A DNA stretch of 22,912 nucleotides. It comes from a virus. The stretch is from positions 1-22,912 of IMG/VR virus record IMGVR_UViG_3300027754_000462; one strand, given 5' to 3'. The notes beneath the pieces were generated by a model that made no database searches, was not told the origin of the DNA, and saw nothing but the letters and a program-made list of their open reading frames with translations. Positions 1 through 5,043 of the stretch are shown piece after piece; position 1 is the first letter of the stretch; each line of letters begins with the position of its first letter. Both the position numbers and the translations under genes were made by a program.

Positions 1-250
1 CTAAGATTTCTTGAGATCTAGCTTTCTTACTTTCAGGAAGAATAGCATCACTCTTCCGTTTCTTAATGATTTTATTCTTTTTGTATTCGATGGGTTCTAA
101 CCCTTGAGCTATTCGTTCTTTATTCAAACGAACTAGAGCTGGTCGTCCAGCACCTGGTCTTCTACCACCCCTCTTTTCTTTTGGGGTAGCCTCTGCTTGT
201 GGTTCTGCAAGAATCACTTCAACATCAACTGGTTTAAACTCTTCGGTCAT
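1..250 (-). CDS. Basic, probably DNA-binding protein, N-terminal part (possible terminase small subunit)
   Basis: A leftward frame starts at the ATG at 250-248 and stays open to the left edge, giving 83 codons and no stop, so only the N-terminus is seen. The first residues are acidic (MTEEFKPVDVEV). From about residue 26 the chain becomes strongly basic, with an Arg/Gly/Pro patch (KRGGRRPGAGRP) like the AT-hook-like patches found near the N-terminus of many phage terminase small subunits and other DNA-binding proteins. A Lys/Arg-rich stretch follows. An AAGGG-type ribosome site lies just upstream, and a consensus leftward promoter sits at 291-319. Codons 4-7 contain one of the GTTTAAAC palindromes. 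The terminase reading rests only on this patch and on the leftward orientation, which matches the structural genes. Another nucleic-acid-binding protein is equally possible. Confidence 0.6.
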   Translation of the reverse strand, partial: MTEEFKPVDVEVILAEPQAEATPKEKRGGRRPGAGRPALVRLNKERIAQGLEPIEYKKNKIIKKRKSDAILPESKKARSQEIL

Positions 251-290
251 TCTTTGCCCTTACGGAGAAAATAGTTACATCTATATAACA

Positions 291-319
291 ATTATATCAT
301 AAGAAGATTGTTTTGTCAA
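291..319 (-). promoter_or_regulatory. Consensus sigma-70 promoter firing leftward
   Basis: On the minus strand TTGACA (319-314) is followed by a 17-base spacer and TATAAT (296-291). All 12 consensus bases are present, and a TGA just before the -10 makes it an extended -10 promoter. Transcription should start near 284, giving a leader of about 34 bases for the gene starting at 250. This is among the strongest host-type promoters in the window. Confidence 0.88.
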
Positions 320-424
320 GAGAAATCTTTACTGCAACAGAAACTACGGGTATAGGGAAGCTGAGTTTGAACTGGTCCCCATAATAGGTAATAAGAAGAA
401 GAATGTAAATAGTTAAGAAAGTAG

Positions 425-453
425 TTGACAAACAGAACTTCTTCTGTTATAAT
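425..453 (+). promoter_or_regulatory. Consensus sigma-70 promoter firing rightward
   Basis: TTGACA at 425-430, a 17-base spacer and TATAAT at 448-453 match the consensus at all 12 positions. It is divergent from the promoter at 291-319. It does not face a gene directly: its transcript would run through the A/T tract at 461-571, the hairpin at 575-596 and then antisense across pqqA. The next rightward gene begins at 1539. Confidence 0.85.
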
Positions 454-460
454 AAGATCT

Positions 461-571
461 TTAATATATATATATATATATAATATATATTAATTAATAT
501 ATAATAATATATATAATATATAACTAATAATATATATATATAATAATATATAAATATATATAATATAAATA
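461..571. repeat. A/T-only tract, mainly TA/TAA repeats
   Basis: About 111 bases consist only of A and T except for one C at 524. Most of it is alternating TA with occasional extra A or T. It lies between the rightward consensus promoter and the hairpin that ends the pqqA transcript. Such a tract melts easily and can extrude cruciforms, so it could be a DNA-unwinding element of a replication origin, a buffer between transcription units, or a slippage-prone repeat. The sequence alone does not choose between these. Confidence 0.85.
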
Positions 572-574
572 ACA

Positions 575-596
575 AAGCCAGGAACAAACCTGGCTT
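575..596 (-). terminator. Hairpin terminator behind pqqA
   Basis: AAGCCAGG at 575-582 pairs perfectly with CCTGGCTT at 589-596 around a 6-base loop. On the minus strand the stem lies 18 bases after the pqqA stop and is followed by a T-rich run (TGTTATTTATA), fitting a factor-independent terminator. On the plus strand the following bases are less T-rich, so rightward termination would be weaker. Confidence 0.7.
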
Positions 597-614
597 AGTC
601 ATATTTCTTTGAAT

Positions 615-689
615 CTATCGATTCATTACATACATTGTCACTTCGAAACCGAAGCGTAACTCGGTGACGCTAGGTTGAGTCCATTTCAT
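615..689 (-). CDS. pqqA: PqqA-like PQQ precursor peptide (24 aa)
   Basis: This small leftward gene reads ATG at 689-687 to TAG at 617-615. Its C-terminal 15 residues are ELRFGFEVTMYVMNR, preceded by Trp3 and Pro6. This is the layout of bacterial PqqA peptides (short, W near the N-terminus, then xLRxGFEVTxYxxNR). Glu16 and Tyr20 sit in the E-x-x-x-Y spacing that the radical SAM enzyme PqqE cross-links, with PqqD as chaperone, to begin pyrroloquinoline quinone synthesis. A strong ribosome site (AAAGGAG, 6 bases before ATG), its own -10 box, a leader inverted repeat and a terminator 18 bases after the stop indicate a real, separately controlled gene. No pqqB, C, D or E is in the window, so host enzymes would have to process it. 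PQQ serves methanol, glucose and other quinoprotein dehydrogenases. The family match is by eye. The physiological role, and whether it is a substrate or a competing decoy, are inference. Confidence 0.85.
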   Translation of the reverse strand: MKWTQPSVTELRFGFEVTMYVMNR

Positions 690-728
690 ATTATACTCCT
701 TTCATTTTCTAGTTTATAATAATAAGTT

Positions 729-784
729 TTATAGACTATCTGAGTCTATAATACAATTATACTCCCTTTCTAAAGATTTGTCCT
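729..784 (-). promoter_or_regulatory. pqqA promoter with inverted repeat at the start of the transcript
   Basis: On the minus strand AGGACA (784-779, 4 of 6 to consensus), a 17-base spacer and a perfect TATAAT (761-756) lie upstream of pqqA, giving a leader of about 60 bases. A perfect 9-bp inverted repeat with a 5-base loop (TTATAGACT at 729-737, AGTCTATAA at 743-751) begins 4 bases after the -10 box. It could therefore be an operator over the start site, or a hairpin at the very 5' end of the mRNA that protects it or controls translation. Confidence 0.65.
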
Positions 785-803
785 CAGTATTATCATTATT
801 CTA

Positions 804-857
804 GTAAGCGAGGATTGGTCTCATTTTACCGATCCGAGCTCATTCAAGCACCCTTAC
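804..857. other. Possible structured element upstream of the pqqA promoter
   Basis: GGATTGGT at 812-819 can pair with ACCGATCC at 828-835 (8 pairs, one G-U when read on the plus strand). An outer GTAAG at 804-808 can pair with CTTAC at 853-857. The fold is not a tRNA: the size and arms do not match. It lies between the mini-ORF terminator and the pqqA promoter. It may be an untranslated RNA fold or chance pairing. Confidence 0.25.
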
Positions 858-862
858 CATTA

Positions 863-893
863 AAAATAAAAGAAAAGGGCTTCTAGCCCCTTT
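863..893 (-). terminator. Leftward terminator after the mini-ORF
   Basis: On the minus strand AAAGGGGC (893-886) pairs with GCCCTTTT (880-873) around a 5-base loop, with one G-T wobble, and is followed by CTTTTATTTTT. This is a typical factor-independent terminator. It separates the mini-ORF at 908-937 from the pqqA unit. Confidence 0.75.
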
Positions 894-907
894 AAAACTT
901 GTTTAAA

Positions 908-937
908 CTATATGTTTGGTCTCTGAAGAGATGTCAT
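908..937 (-). CDS. Nine-codon mini-ORF with a strong ribosome site (MTSLQRPNI)
   Basis: On the minus strand a near-perfect Shine-Dalgarno, AAAGGAGGA, lies 3 bases before ATG at 937-935. The frame encodes only MTSLQRPNI and stops at TAG (910-908). The stop overlaps a GTTTAAAC palindrome at 901-908, and a terminator follows at 893-863. A ribosome site this good before a 9-codon frame, followed by a terminator, resembles a leader peptide or a tiny expressed phage peptide. No clear promoter was found upstream. It may also be a decayed remnant of a longer gene. Confidence 0.35.
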   Translation of the reverse strand: MTSLQRPNI

Positions 938-1462
938 TAATCCTCCTTTTTTTAATTTTAGCATTGAGTATTAGTTGAGGTCCTATTTTTCCTTCTCATA
1001 TATTTGGTGTGTACCTATAAATATTTTCGTAGATAAAAAATATACCCCCCCCTATCAAATTTTACATAATAAATATTATATAAAATCAATCTTATTAATA
1101 GTTGACTTAATTAATAAGGTATTAAATGCACTATATAAGGGCGTGGCGTGGTGCTGATAGGTTTTACTTATCACCCTAAGCAACATGATAGAAAATTAAT
1201 ATAAGTGTTTGGAAAATTTAGAAAATTTTAGATCATGATAATATTTTAAATGTCAACAACATATTCAAATTTATTTAATTTATTAATCAGAAATTGGCAT
1301 GGTTTTTGATATCTTGCATAATCAAACGCTAACGAATGATTAATATTCTGATACTATCCTATCACCCATGATTCAATCGTCGGTTATGGTGCGATTGTGA
1401 ATGCCTATATTTTAATCAGATGTTAAGGTTTTATATCTTTTTAAACTATTTATAAATAAATG
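938..1462. other. Non-coding control region with no convincing gene
   Basis: No frame here has a credible start, ribosome site and composition. A 60-codon frame at 975-1157 begins at a TTG without a ribosome site and is rejected. The region is AT-rich. It holds a run of eight C at 1045-1052 and an inverted repeat, CAATCG (1374-1379) with CGATTG (1392-1397), around a 12-base loop. No tRNA or CRISPR-like repeat is seen. It may hold origin or packaging signals, but nothing shows this directly. Confidence 0.5.
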
Positions 1463-1490
1463 TTGACATGTTTAAACATTATGATATTAT
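1463..1490 (+). promoter_or_regulatory. Sigma-70 promoter of the rightward early genes
   Basis: TTGACA at 1463-1468, a 16-base spacer and TATTAT at 1485-1490 with a TG one base before the -10 (1482-1483) form a strong extended -10 promoter. The spacer carries GTTTAAAC (1470-1477) inside a 12-bp perfect palindrome, ATGTTTAAACAT (1469-1478 plus flanks), where a regulator could compete with polymerase. Transcription should start near 1497, about 42 bases before the SprT-like gene. Confidence 0.82.
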
Positions 1491-1538
1491 TTAAATGTAG
1501 TATCTTTTTATCAATAACAACAAAAAGAGGTAATATAA

Positions 1539-2102
1539 ATGAATAGAGAAACATGGCTTAATAATTTAAAAGATCAATTCTTAATTGATCATTTCAAACA
1601 ACAAGGTTATGAAATACCCCAAAATGTTAGAATGTCTTGCTCACTAACAAGCGGCAGGGGTGTTAAAAATAAGAAAATAGGCTTATGCTGGAATAATTCA
1701 ATGAGTGCTGATAACACTTATGAAATAATGATTTCACCAACAATAGCGGATTCAATTCAAGTTGCGGATATTTTGATCCATGAATTGATTCATGCAACAA
1801 TAGGCTTAAAAGAAAAACATGGTAAAAACTTTAGAAAATGTGCATTGGCGGTTGGTTTAACGGGTAAGATGACAGCAACAACAGCAACGGATTCATTAAA
1901 GCTTAAAATAGCTGAATGGGTAAAAGTGCTAGGGGTTTATCCTCATGCAATTCTAGGGGGTGAAAATTCAGGTGGTAAAAAGCAAACTACACGATTAATA
2001 AAAGTTGAATGTGAATGCGGTTATACAGTAAGAGTTTCGAGAAAATGGCTTAATGTTGCAATTCCACAATGCCCATGTTGTAACATTGAAATGACAGTGT
2101 AA
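1539..2102 (+). CDS. SprT-like zinc metalloprotease domain protein
   Basis: This 187-residue protein has the HExxH metalloprotease motif as HELIH at residues 81-85 and a further histidine in the following HGKNFRK segment (His94), the arrangement of SprT/Spartan-type domains. A C-terminal zinc ribbon follows (Cys158, Cys160, and Cys178, Cys180, Cys181). Cellular Spartan/SprT proteins cut proteins crosslinked to DNA. For phage versions the substrate is not established. An AGAGG ribosome site lies 8 bases before the ATG. It is the first gene after the strong promoter at 1463-1490 and is closed off by a terminator at 2111-2137, so it is probably an early single-gene transcript. A role in clearing host proteins from DNA or in attacking host factors is inference. 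Confidence 0.85.
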   Translation: MNRETWLNNLKDQFLIDHFKQQGYEIPQNVRMSCSLTSGRGVKNKKIGLCWNNSMSADNTYEIMISPTIADSIQVADILIHELIHATIGLKEKHGKNFRKCALAVGLTGKMTATTATDSLKLKIAEWVKVLGVYPHAILGGENSGGKKQTTRLIKVECECGYTVRVSRKWLNVAIPQCPCCNIEMTV

Positions 2103-2110
2103 TAAATTGG

Positions 2111-2137
2111 GGGTGTTTAAACAACACCCTTTTTTTT
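2111..2137 (+). terminator. Terminator after the SprT-like gene
   Basis: GGGTGTT at 2111-2117 pairs with AACACCC at 2123-2129 around a 5-base loop, followed by eight T. The loop and right side of the stem include GTTTAAAC (2115-2122), so any protein bound to that palindrome would sit exactly on the terminator. Confidence 0.88.
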
Positions 2138-2166
2138 AATGTTTATTTTATAAAAGGTGTTGACAA

Positions 2167-2247
2167 ATGAAAATTTCTAATATATTGTGGTTTTTAGTAA
2201 GTGCAATTTATTTTTACGGCTTTATCTTTTTAATGATGTCTCTATAA
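2167..2247 (+). CDS. Small membrane peptide (26 aa)
   Basis: The frame ATG 2167 to TAA 2245-2247 encodes 26 residues that are almost wholly hydrophobic after the first five (ILWFLVSAIYFYGFIFLMM), enough for one membrane helix. A weak AAGGTG ribosome site precedes it. A TTGACA at 2160-2165 with a TATTGT 17 bases later overlaps its start, so this place could instead be a promoter restarting transcription after the terminator. The function is unknown. Confidence 0.5.
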   Translation: MKISNILWFLVSAIYFYGFIFLMMSL

Positions 2248-2259
2248 AAGGGGTATAAA

Positions 2260-2421
2260 ATGAAATTCAAAGGTTTAACAGTAGATGGTAAAAAAGAGGA
2301 ATACATAGAAAGTCTTTTAAATGTATCAGAGTTTAAAAGAGATGATTTAGAAAAGATGTCATTCGAGGAGGTCTTATTAAATTGGGCTTTCTATTTTCAA
2401 CCTAGTTTAATTACTAGATAA
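2260..2421 (+). CDS. Hypothetical small charged protein (53 aa)
   Basis: ATG at 2260 is preceded by an AAAAGGGG ribosome site, and the frame ends at TAA 2419-2421. The 53 residues are rich in Lys and Glu with predicted helices (KKEEYIESLLNVSEFKRDD) and have no recognised motif. It lies 12 bases before the next gene, which carries the same AAAGGGG ribosome site, so the genes are probably translated from one message. The function is unknown. Confidence 0.6.
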   Translation: MKFKGLTVDGKKEEYIESLLNVSEFKRDDLEKMSFEEVLLNWAFYFQPSLITR

Positions 2422-2433
2422 AAGGGGCTTAAA

Positions 2434-2679
2434 ATGTTATTAAAAAAAATCGGTAATAATATGAACGAAATTATATTAAATAATGGTGATCAAATATTAA
2501 TTAGTTATGAAACACCCGTGGCATGTATAAAAGATCATGAATTATATTATACTAATAAAAAATGGTCTCAAACAACAACAAAACATATTAATAGATGGTT
2601 TCAATTAAAAGGGTGGTTAATGACCCAACCTATATTTGAAGATCAAGAATTTTTTAATAACTTAATCAAGGGGGTTTAA
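2434..2679 (+). CDS. Conserved phage-type hypothetical protein (81 aa)
   Basis: The product has a short N-terminal extension and then a beta-rich core (GDQILISYETPVACI, YYTNKKWSQTTTKHINRWF). Small phage proteins with the pattern SYxTPVA...TxKxWSxTTxxHINxWL recur in many phage genomes, but their role is unknown. The start at 2434 is favoured over the internal ATG at 2461 because AAGGGG lies at the right distance upstream. The next gene begins one base after the stop. No catalytic residues can be named. Confidence 0.75.
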   Translation: MLLKKIGNNMNEIILNNGDQILISYETPVACIKDHELYYTNKKWSQTTTKHINRWFQLKGWLMTQPIFEDQEFFNNLIKGV

Positions 2680-2680
2680 T

Positions 2681-3016
2681 ATGTATCAAACAATTAATAG
2701 GTATGATTTTCATAATGCTTTTAAAGCGATGGGAAGAGAAACACAGTTTTCTTTTGAAGCAAAAGACTTACTTTATGATTTTTTAGAAGAAGACGAAAAA
2801 AACACAGATGATGGCATTGAATTAGATGTAGTTTCTTTATGTTGTGAATACTCGGAAGAGCATTACAAAGACATTTTTAATGGCTATGATATTATATGCG
2901 AATCGGACGAACCAACAGACGAAGAAGTGAAGCAAACTGTTATTGAATACCTTATAGATAATACATTTTATATAGGACCAACAAAAGATGGAAATTTATT
3001 ATTTCAACAATTTTAA
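2681..3016 (+). CDS. Conserved acidic phage hypothetical protein (111 aa)
   Basis: This is a strongly acidic protein with the central pattern EEDEKNTDDGIELDVVSLCCEYSE, a signature seen in a family of small phage proteins of unknown function. It has no membrane segment or metal motif. The high Asp/Glu content would suit a DNA mimic or a protein-binding inhibitor, but that is speculation. A GGGGG run 7 bases upstream acts as the ribosome site. After the stop come a GTTTAAAC palindrome (3023-3030) and the next short gene. Confidence 0.75.
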   Translation: MYQTINRYDFHNAFKAMGRETQFSFEAKDLLYDFLEEDEKNTDDGIELDVVSLCCEYSEEHYKDIFNGYDIICESDEPTDEEVKQTVIEYLIDNTFYIGPTKDGNLLFQQF

Positions 3017-3033
3017 AAAGGTGTTTAAACACT

Positions 3034-3138
3034 ATGAACTTAAACGAGGGCGATAGCACGAAGTATTTATTATTTAAAGCAACATATCAAAGCATGATGT
3101 TTAAACAATCTATTAATAATGAGAGGGTTATAAAATGA
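3034..3138 (+). CDS. Hypothetical short protein (34 aa)
   Basis: The frame from ATG 3034 to TGA 3136-3138 shares its last bases with the next ATG (ATGA overlap at 3135-3138), typical of real coupled phage genes. AAAAGG upstream is 14 bases from the ATG, rather far. Two GTTTAAAC palindromes lie here: one between the ribosome site and the start (3023-3030), one inside the gene (3099-3106). The function is unknown. Confidence 0.5.
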   Translation: MNLNEGDSTKYLLFKATYQSMMFKQSINNERVIK

Positions 3139-3308
3139 CAAGGGCAAACGATATTTTTAACAATGTTTTACTTGCTATGCAAGACGCAGAGGAAATTGAA
3201 GGTGTTGAGGGTGTGGCTTATTTAGATTTAATGGCAGCTATAAGACACGAATCACAAAAAAGATTTGATAATTGTGCCGATAACATGGACAGGGAGATTA
3301 TGAAATGA
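3135..3308 (+). CDS. Hypothetical helical protein (57 aa)
   Basis: ATG 3135 overlaps the previous stop, and TGA 3306-3308 overlaps the next ATG at 3305, so this is a tightly coupled gene with a GAGAGG ribosome site. The product (MTRANDIFNNVLLAMQDAEE...) is predicted to be two helices with a C-terminal QKRFDNCADNMDRE segment. It has no known catalytic motif. The function is unknown. Confidence 0.65.
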   Translation: MTRANDIFNNVLLAMQDAEEIEGVEGVAYLDLMAAIRHESQKRFDNCADNMDREIMK

Positions 3309-3529
3309 AAGCTAATATTCCATTAAGTTTTAACTCTATTATGGAGGTTGATTTATCAGAGATCAAGGAATCAGATTTATTTGATGAGTTAGAAGAGAGA
3401 GGCTATGAAGTTATAGAAGAGGGAACGAGGGAAGCGATAGAAGATATATATATAGCAAAGATAAATGGATTTGATGATAAATTTCTTATTAAAGAGTTAA
3501 TTTATAAAACAATAGGGAGGATTTTATAA
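3305..3529 (+). CDS. Hypothetical acidic protein (74 aa)
   Basis: The frame is coupled on both sides: ATG overlaps the previous TGA, and the TAA at 3527-3529 shares its final A with the next ATG (TAATG). The ribosome site is AGGGAG. The sequence contains VDLSEIKESDLFDELEERGYEV, a helix-turn-helix-like acidic pattern seen in small phage proteins of unknown role. A DNA-binding role cannot be supported because the protein is strongly acidic. Confidence 0.68.
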   Translation: MKANIPLSFNSIMEVDLSEIKESDLFDELEERGYEVIEEGTREAIEDIYIAKINGFDDKFLIKELIYKTIGRIL

Positions 3530-3792
3530 TGTGTTTAAACAAACTAGATCTTGACGAAGTATGCAATATTGCAGGAAAAATTTATTGGGAAGTAGTAAAT
3601 AAGTTTAACGCAGAAGACAAATGTGTTATGGACGATCCCGATAACAAAGGAGGAACACGCAACACAGAGTTTGGACAAGAACTATATTATTTGATTGAAG
3701 ACACAGTTAAAGAGGCTATTGACTACAAAGAAGAAGGTGAAGAAGATGACGAGGACTATACTTGCCCAAAATTTGAACCTACGGAGGATTAA
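3529..3792 (+). CDS. Hypothetical acidic protein (87 aa)
   Basis: The start ATG overlaps the previous stop, with GGGAGG upstream. GTTTAAAC lies at 3533-3540, just inside the start (codons for Cys-Leu-Asn). The N-terminal half has mixed composition. The C-terminus is a run of acidic residues (KEEGEEDDEDYTCPKFEPTED). Unstructured acidic tails of this type often mediate protein contacts. No motif identifies a function. Confidence 0.65.
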   Translation: MCLNKLDLDEVCNIAGKIYWEVVNKFNAEDKCVMDDPDNKGGTRNTEFGQELYYLIEDTVKEAIDYKEEGEEDDEDYTCPKFEPTED

Positions 3793-3795
3793 AAA

Positions 3796-3966
3796 ATGAA
3801 ATCTTATAAAGTTAGGATTTACTATAACGCTTATTTTGACATGACTATAGATGCACCAAGTGAAGACCATGCTAGAGATATAGCAAAAGATTTTTCTATG
3901 GACTATGCACAAGACGCTATAATTTCTTATGATTTTGTTGAAGTTGATGAGATTGGAGGTGTTTAA
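3796..3966 (+). CDS. Hypothetical small protein (56 aa)
   Basis: ATG 3796 follows a strong GGAGGATTAAAAA ribosome region, and the frame ends at TAA 3964-3966, which is part of a GTTTAAAC palindrome. The sequence alternates strands and a helix (KSYKVRIYYNAYFDMTIDAPSEDHARDIAKDF). This is a layout seen in small conserved phage proteins in which a beta-strand pair is followed by an 'APSExxA' helix. The function is unknown. Confidence 0.65.
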   Translation: MKSYKVRIYYNAYFDMTIDAPSEDHARDIAKDFSMDYAQDAIISYDFVEVDEIGGV

Positions 3967-3968
3967 AC

Positions 3969-4367
3969 ATGGTATTTGACATGGAACAGGCTAACGCTGA
4001 TTTAAATTGCATAGCAATAGCAATCTACGCAGAAGCACACACGCAAAGCATAGAAGCAAAGCATGGAGTAGCACAAGTTATATTAAATAGGCTTAGAAAT
4101 GGTCATTATGGGGATTCAATTTGTGAGGTGGTGCTAAAGAAAGGTCAATTTCATGGGGTTTGGGACATCATGACAGGGAAACACGAATATCCAACACAAG
4201 AGGACTTATTAAAAGAAAAATTAATAGCACACCAAGTCTATTTTCACAAAGTGCCAAACCAAATAGGACAAACGACTTATTATTTTCATGATGATTCAAT
4301 AAAAAAACCTTATTCATGGGGTATTAAAACCAAGAAGACAAAGCTTGACAATTTACTTTTTTACTAG
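3969..4367 (+). CDS. SleB-like cell-wall hydrolase (probable endolysin)
   Basis: The 132-residue product shows the signature of the SleB/CwlJ hydrolase family: IAIYAEA with candidate catalytic Glu22, then KHGVAQVILNR at 31-41, then SICEVVLKKGQF at 50-61. These enzymes cleave the glycan strands of peptidoglycan. There is no signal peptide, so release to the wall would need a holin, and the next gene encodes a one-helix membrane peptide that could serve. The ATG lies 2 bases after the preceding stop, with GGAGG upstream and the GTTTAAAC palindrome between them. Unusually for a lysis gene, it sits among early-type small genes rather than with the structural genes. Confidence 0.85.
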   Translation: MVFDMEQANADLNCIAIAIYAEAHTQSIEAKHGVAQVILNRLRNGHYGDSICEVVLKKGQFHGVWDIMTGKHEYPTQEDLLKEKLIAHQVYFHKVPNQIGQTTYYFHDDSIKKPYSWGIKTKKTKLDNLLFY

Positions 4368-4376
4368 GAGAATAAA

Positions 4377-4475
4377 ATGCTTTTAGCTATTATAGTTTTT
4401 GTAATAGGATTTGCAATAGGTTATATTTTAGGTAATCGAGACAAAAAAAACGAAACATATTTTGGAGATTATTAG
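4377..4475 (+). CDS. One-helix membrane peptide (32 aa), candidate holin or lysis accessory
   Basis: After an AGGAG ribosome site, ATG 4377 opens 32 codons ending at TAG 4473-4475. Residues 2-18 are hydrophobic (LLAIIVFVIGFAIGYIL) with small residues spaced as in packed helices, followed by a charged tail (GNRDKKNE). It begins 9 bases after the cell-wall hydrolase, which makes a small holin or pinholin plausible. Many small phage membrane peptides have no lysis role, so this is inference from position. Confidence 0.6.
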   Translation: MLLAIIVFVIGFAIGYILGNRDKKNETYFGDY

Positions 4476-4476
4476 A

Positions 4477-4641
4477 ATGAAAACAAGAGAAGAAATGATT
4501 GAAAGATTAATAGAATATGATGTTGATAATTTTGATATTCGTGATCTTGCTGATTTATTTAGATATGGTATGAAAGCGTATGAAGATATGTCAGACGAGG
4601 ACTTAAAAGATCAATCTGCACTTTTATTTGAGGAGAACTAA
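4477..4641 (+). CDS. Hypothetical acidic helical protein (54 aa)
   Basis: ATG 4477 starts 1 base after the previous stop, and the frame ends at TAA 4639-4641. The product (MKTREEMIERLIEYDVDNFDIRDLADLFRYG...) is helical and acidic, with no metal or nucleotide motif. The ribosome site is a GGAG 9 bases upstream. The function is unknown. Confidence 0.65.
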   Translation: MKTREEMIERLIEYDVDNFDIRDLADLFRYGMKAYEDMSDEDLKDQSALLFEEN

Positions 4642-4642
4642 C

Positions 4643-4948
4643 ATGAAAACATTTAGAGTGGAAGCTGAGACAGTAAGTAAGTTTTATACACTTGTTGAAG
4701 CAGAAAACATTACAGACGCATATTTACAAGCAATAAAACGCACACAAAGCGACTTTAAGCCCTCTTTTCAAGAAGATCAATGGCATGTATTAGCTAATGA
4801 TATTATTGAGATACCGACCTTTCCAGCATGGATAATGGAACACCATTCTAAGAGGTTCAGTGCTGATTTAGTAGAGGCAACAGAAGACACTGATTTACAA
4901 GATGATTATATGAATTTTTATGGACTTTCAGAGAGGGACATGGTATAA
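4643..4948 (+). CDS. Hypothetical protein (101 aa)
   Basis: A GAGGAG ribosome site supports the ATG at 4643 rather than an in-frame TTG at 4628. The N-terminus (MKTFRVEAETVSKFYTLVEAENITDAYLQAIK) has the strand-strand-helix pattern of small phage proteins whose helix begins 'AENxxDAYxxA', similar in layout to the protein at 3796-3966. The stop TAA shares its last A with the next ATG. The function is unknown. Confidence 0.68.
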   Translation: MKTFRVEAETVSKFYTLVEAENITDAYLQAIKRTQSDFKPSFQEDQWHVLANDIIEIPTFPAWIMEHHSKRFSADLVEATEDTDLQDDYMNFYGLSERDMV

Positions 4949-5043
4949 TGTTAAGAGATAAGCTACTTTATTATCGTAATGCACGAAGTTATTTAAAACT
5001 TTTGGAGAAACAAAATGATAAACGCATGGCTACAAAAAACTAA
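4948..5043 (+). CDS. Hypothetical basic peptide (31 aa)
   Basis: ATG 4948 overlaps the previous stop as TAATG, and the frame ends at TAA 5041-5043. The peptide is basic (MLRDKLLYYRNARSYLKLLEKQ...). It overlaps the next gene by 29 bases in another frame, which weakens the call. It may serve mainly to carry ribosomes to the next start. The function is unknown. Confidence 0.4.
   Translation: MLRDKLLYYRNARSYLKLLEKQNDKRMATKN

Noticed and set aside
804-857. tRNA-like fold
   Set aside because: Stem lengths, spacing and loop sequences do not fit a tRNA, and no anticodon arm or T-arm consensus is present.
975-1157. Open frame of 60 codons on the plus strand
   Set aside because: It starts at TTG without a ribosome site, has an unusual composition and crosses a run of eight C; it looks like a chance frame in AT-rich DNA.
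2160-2188. Promoter TTGACA-17-TATTGT after the first terminator
   Set aside because: It overlaps the start of the 26-aa membrane peptide and its -10 is only fair, so it was not listed separately, although transcription must restart or read through here.
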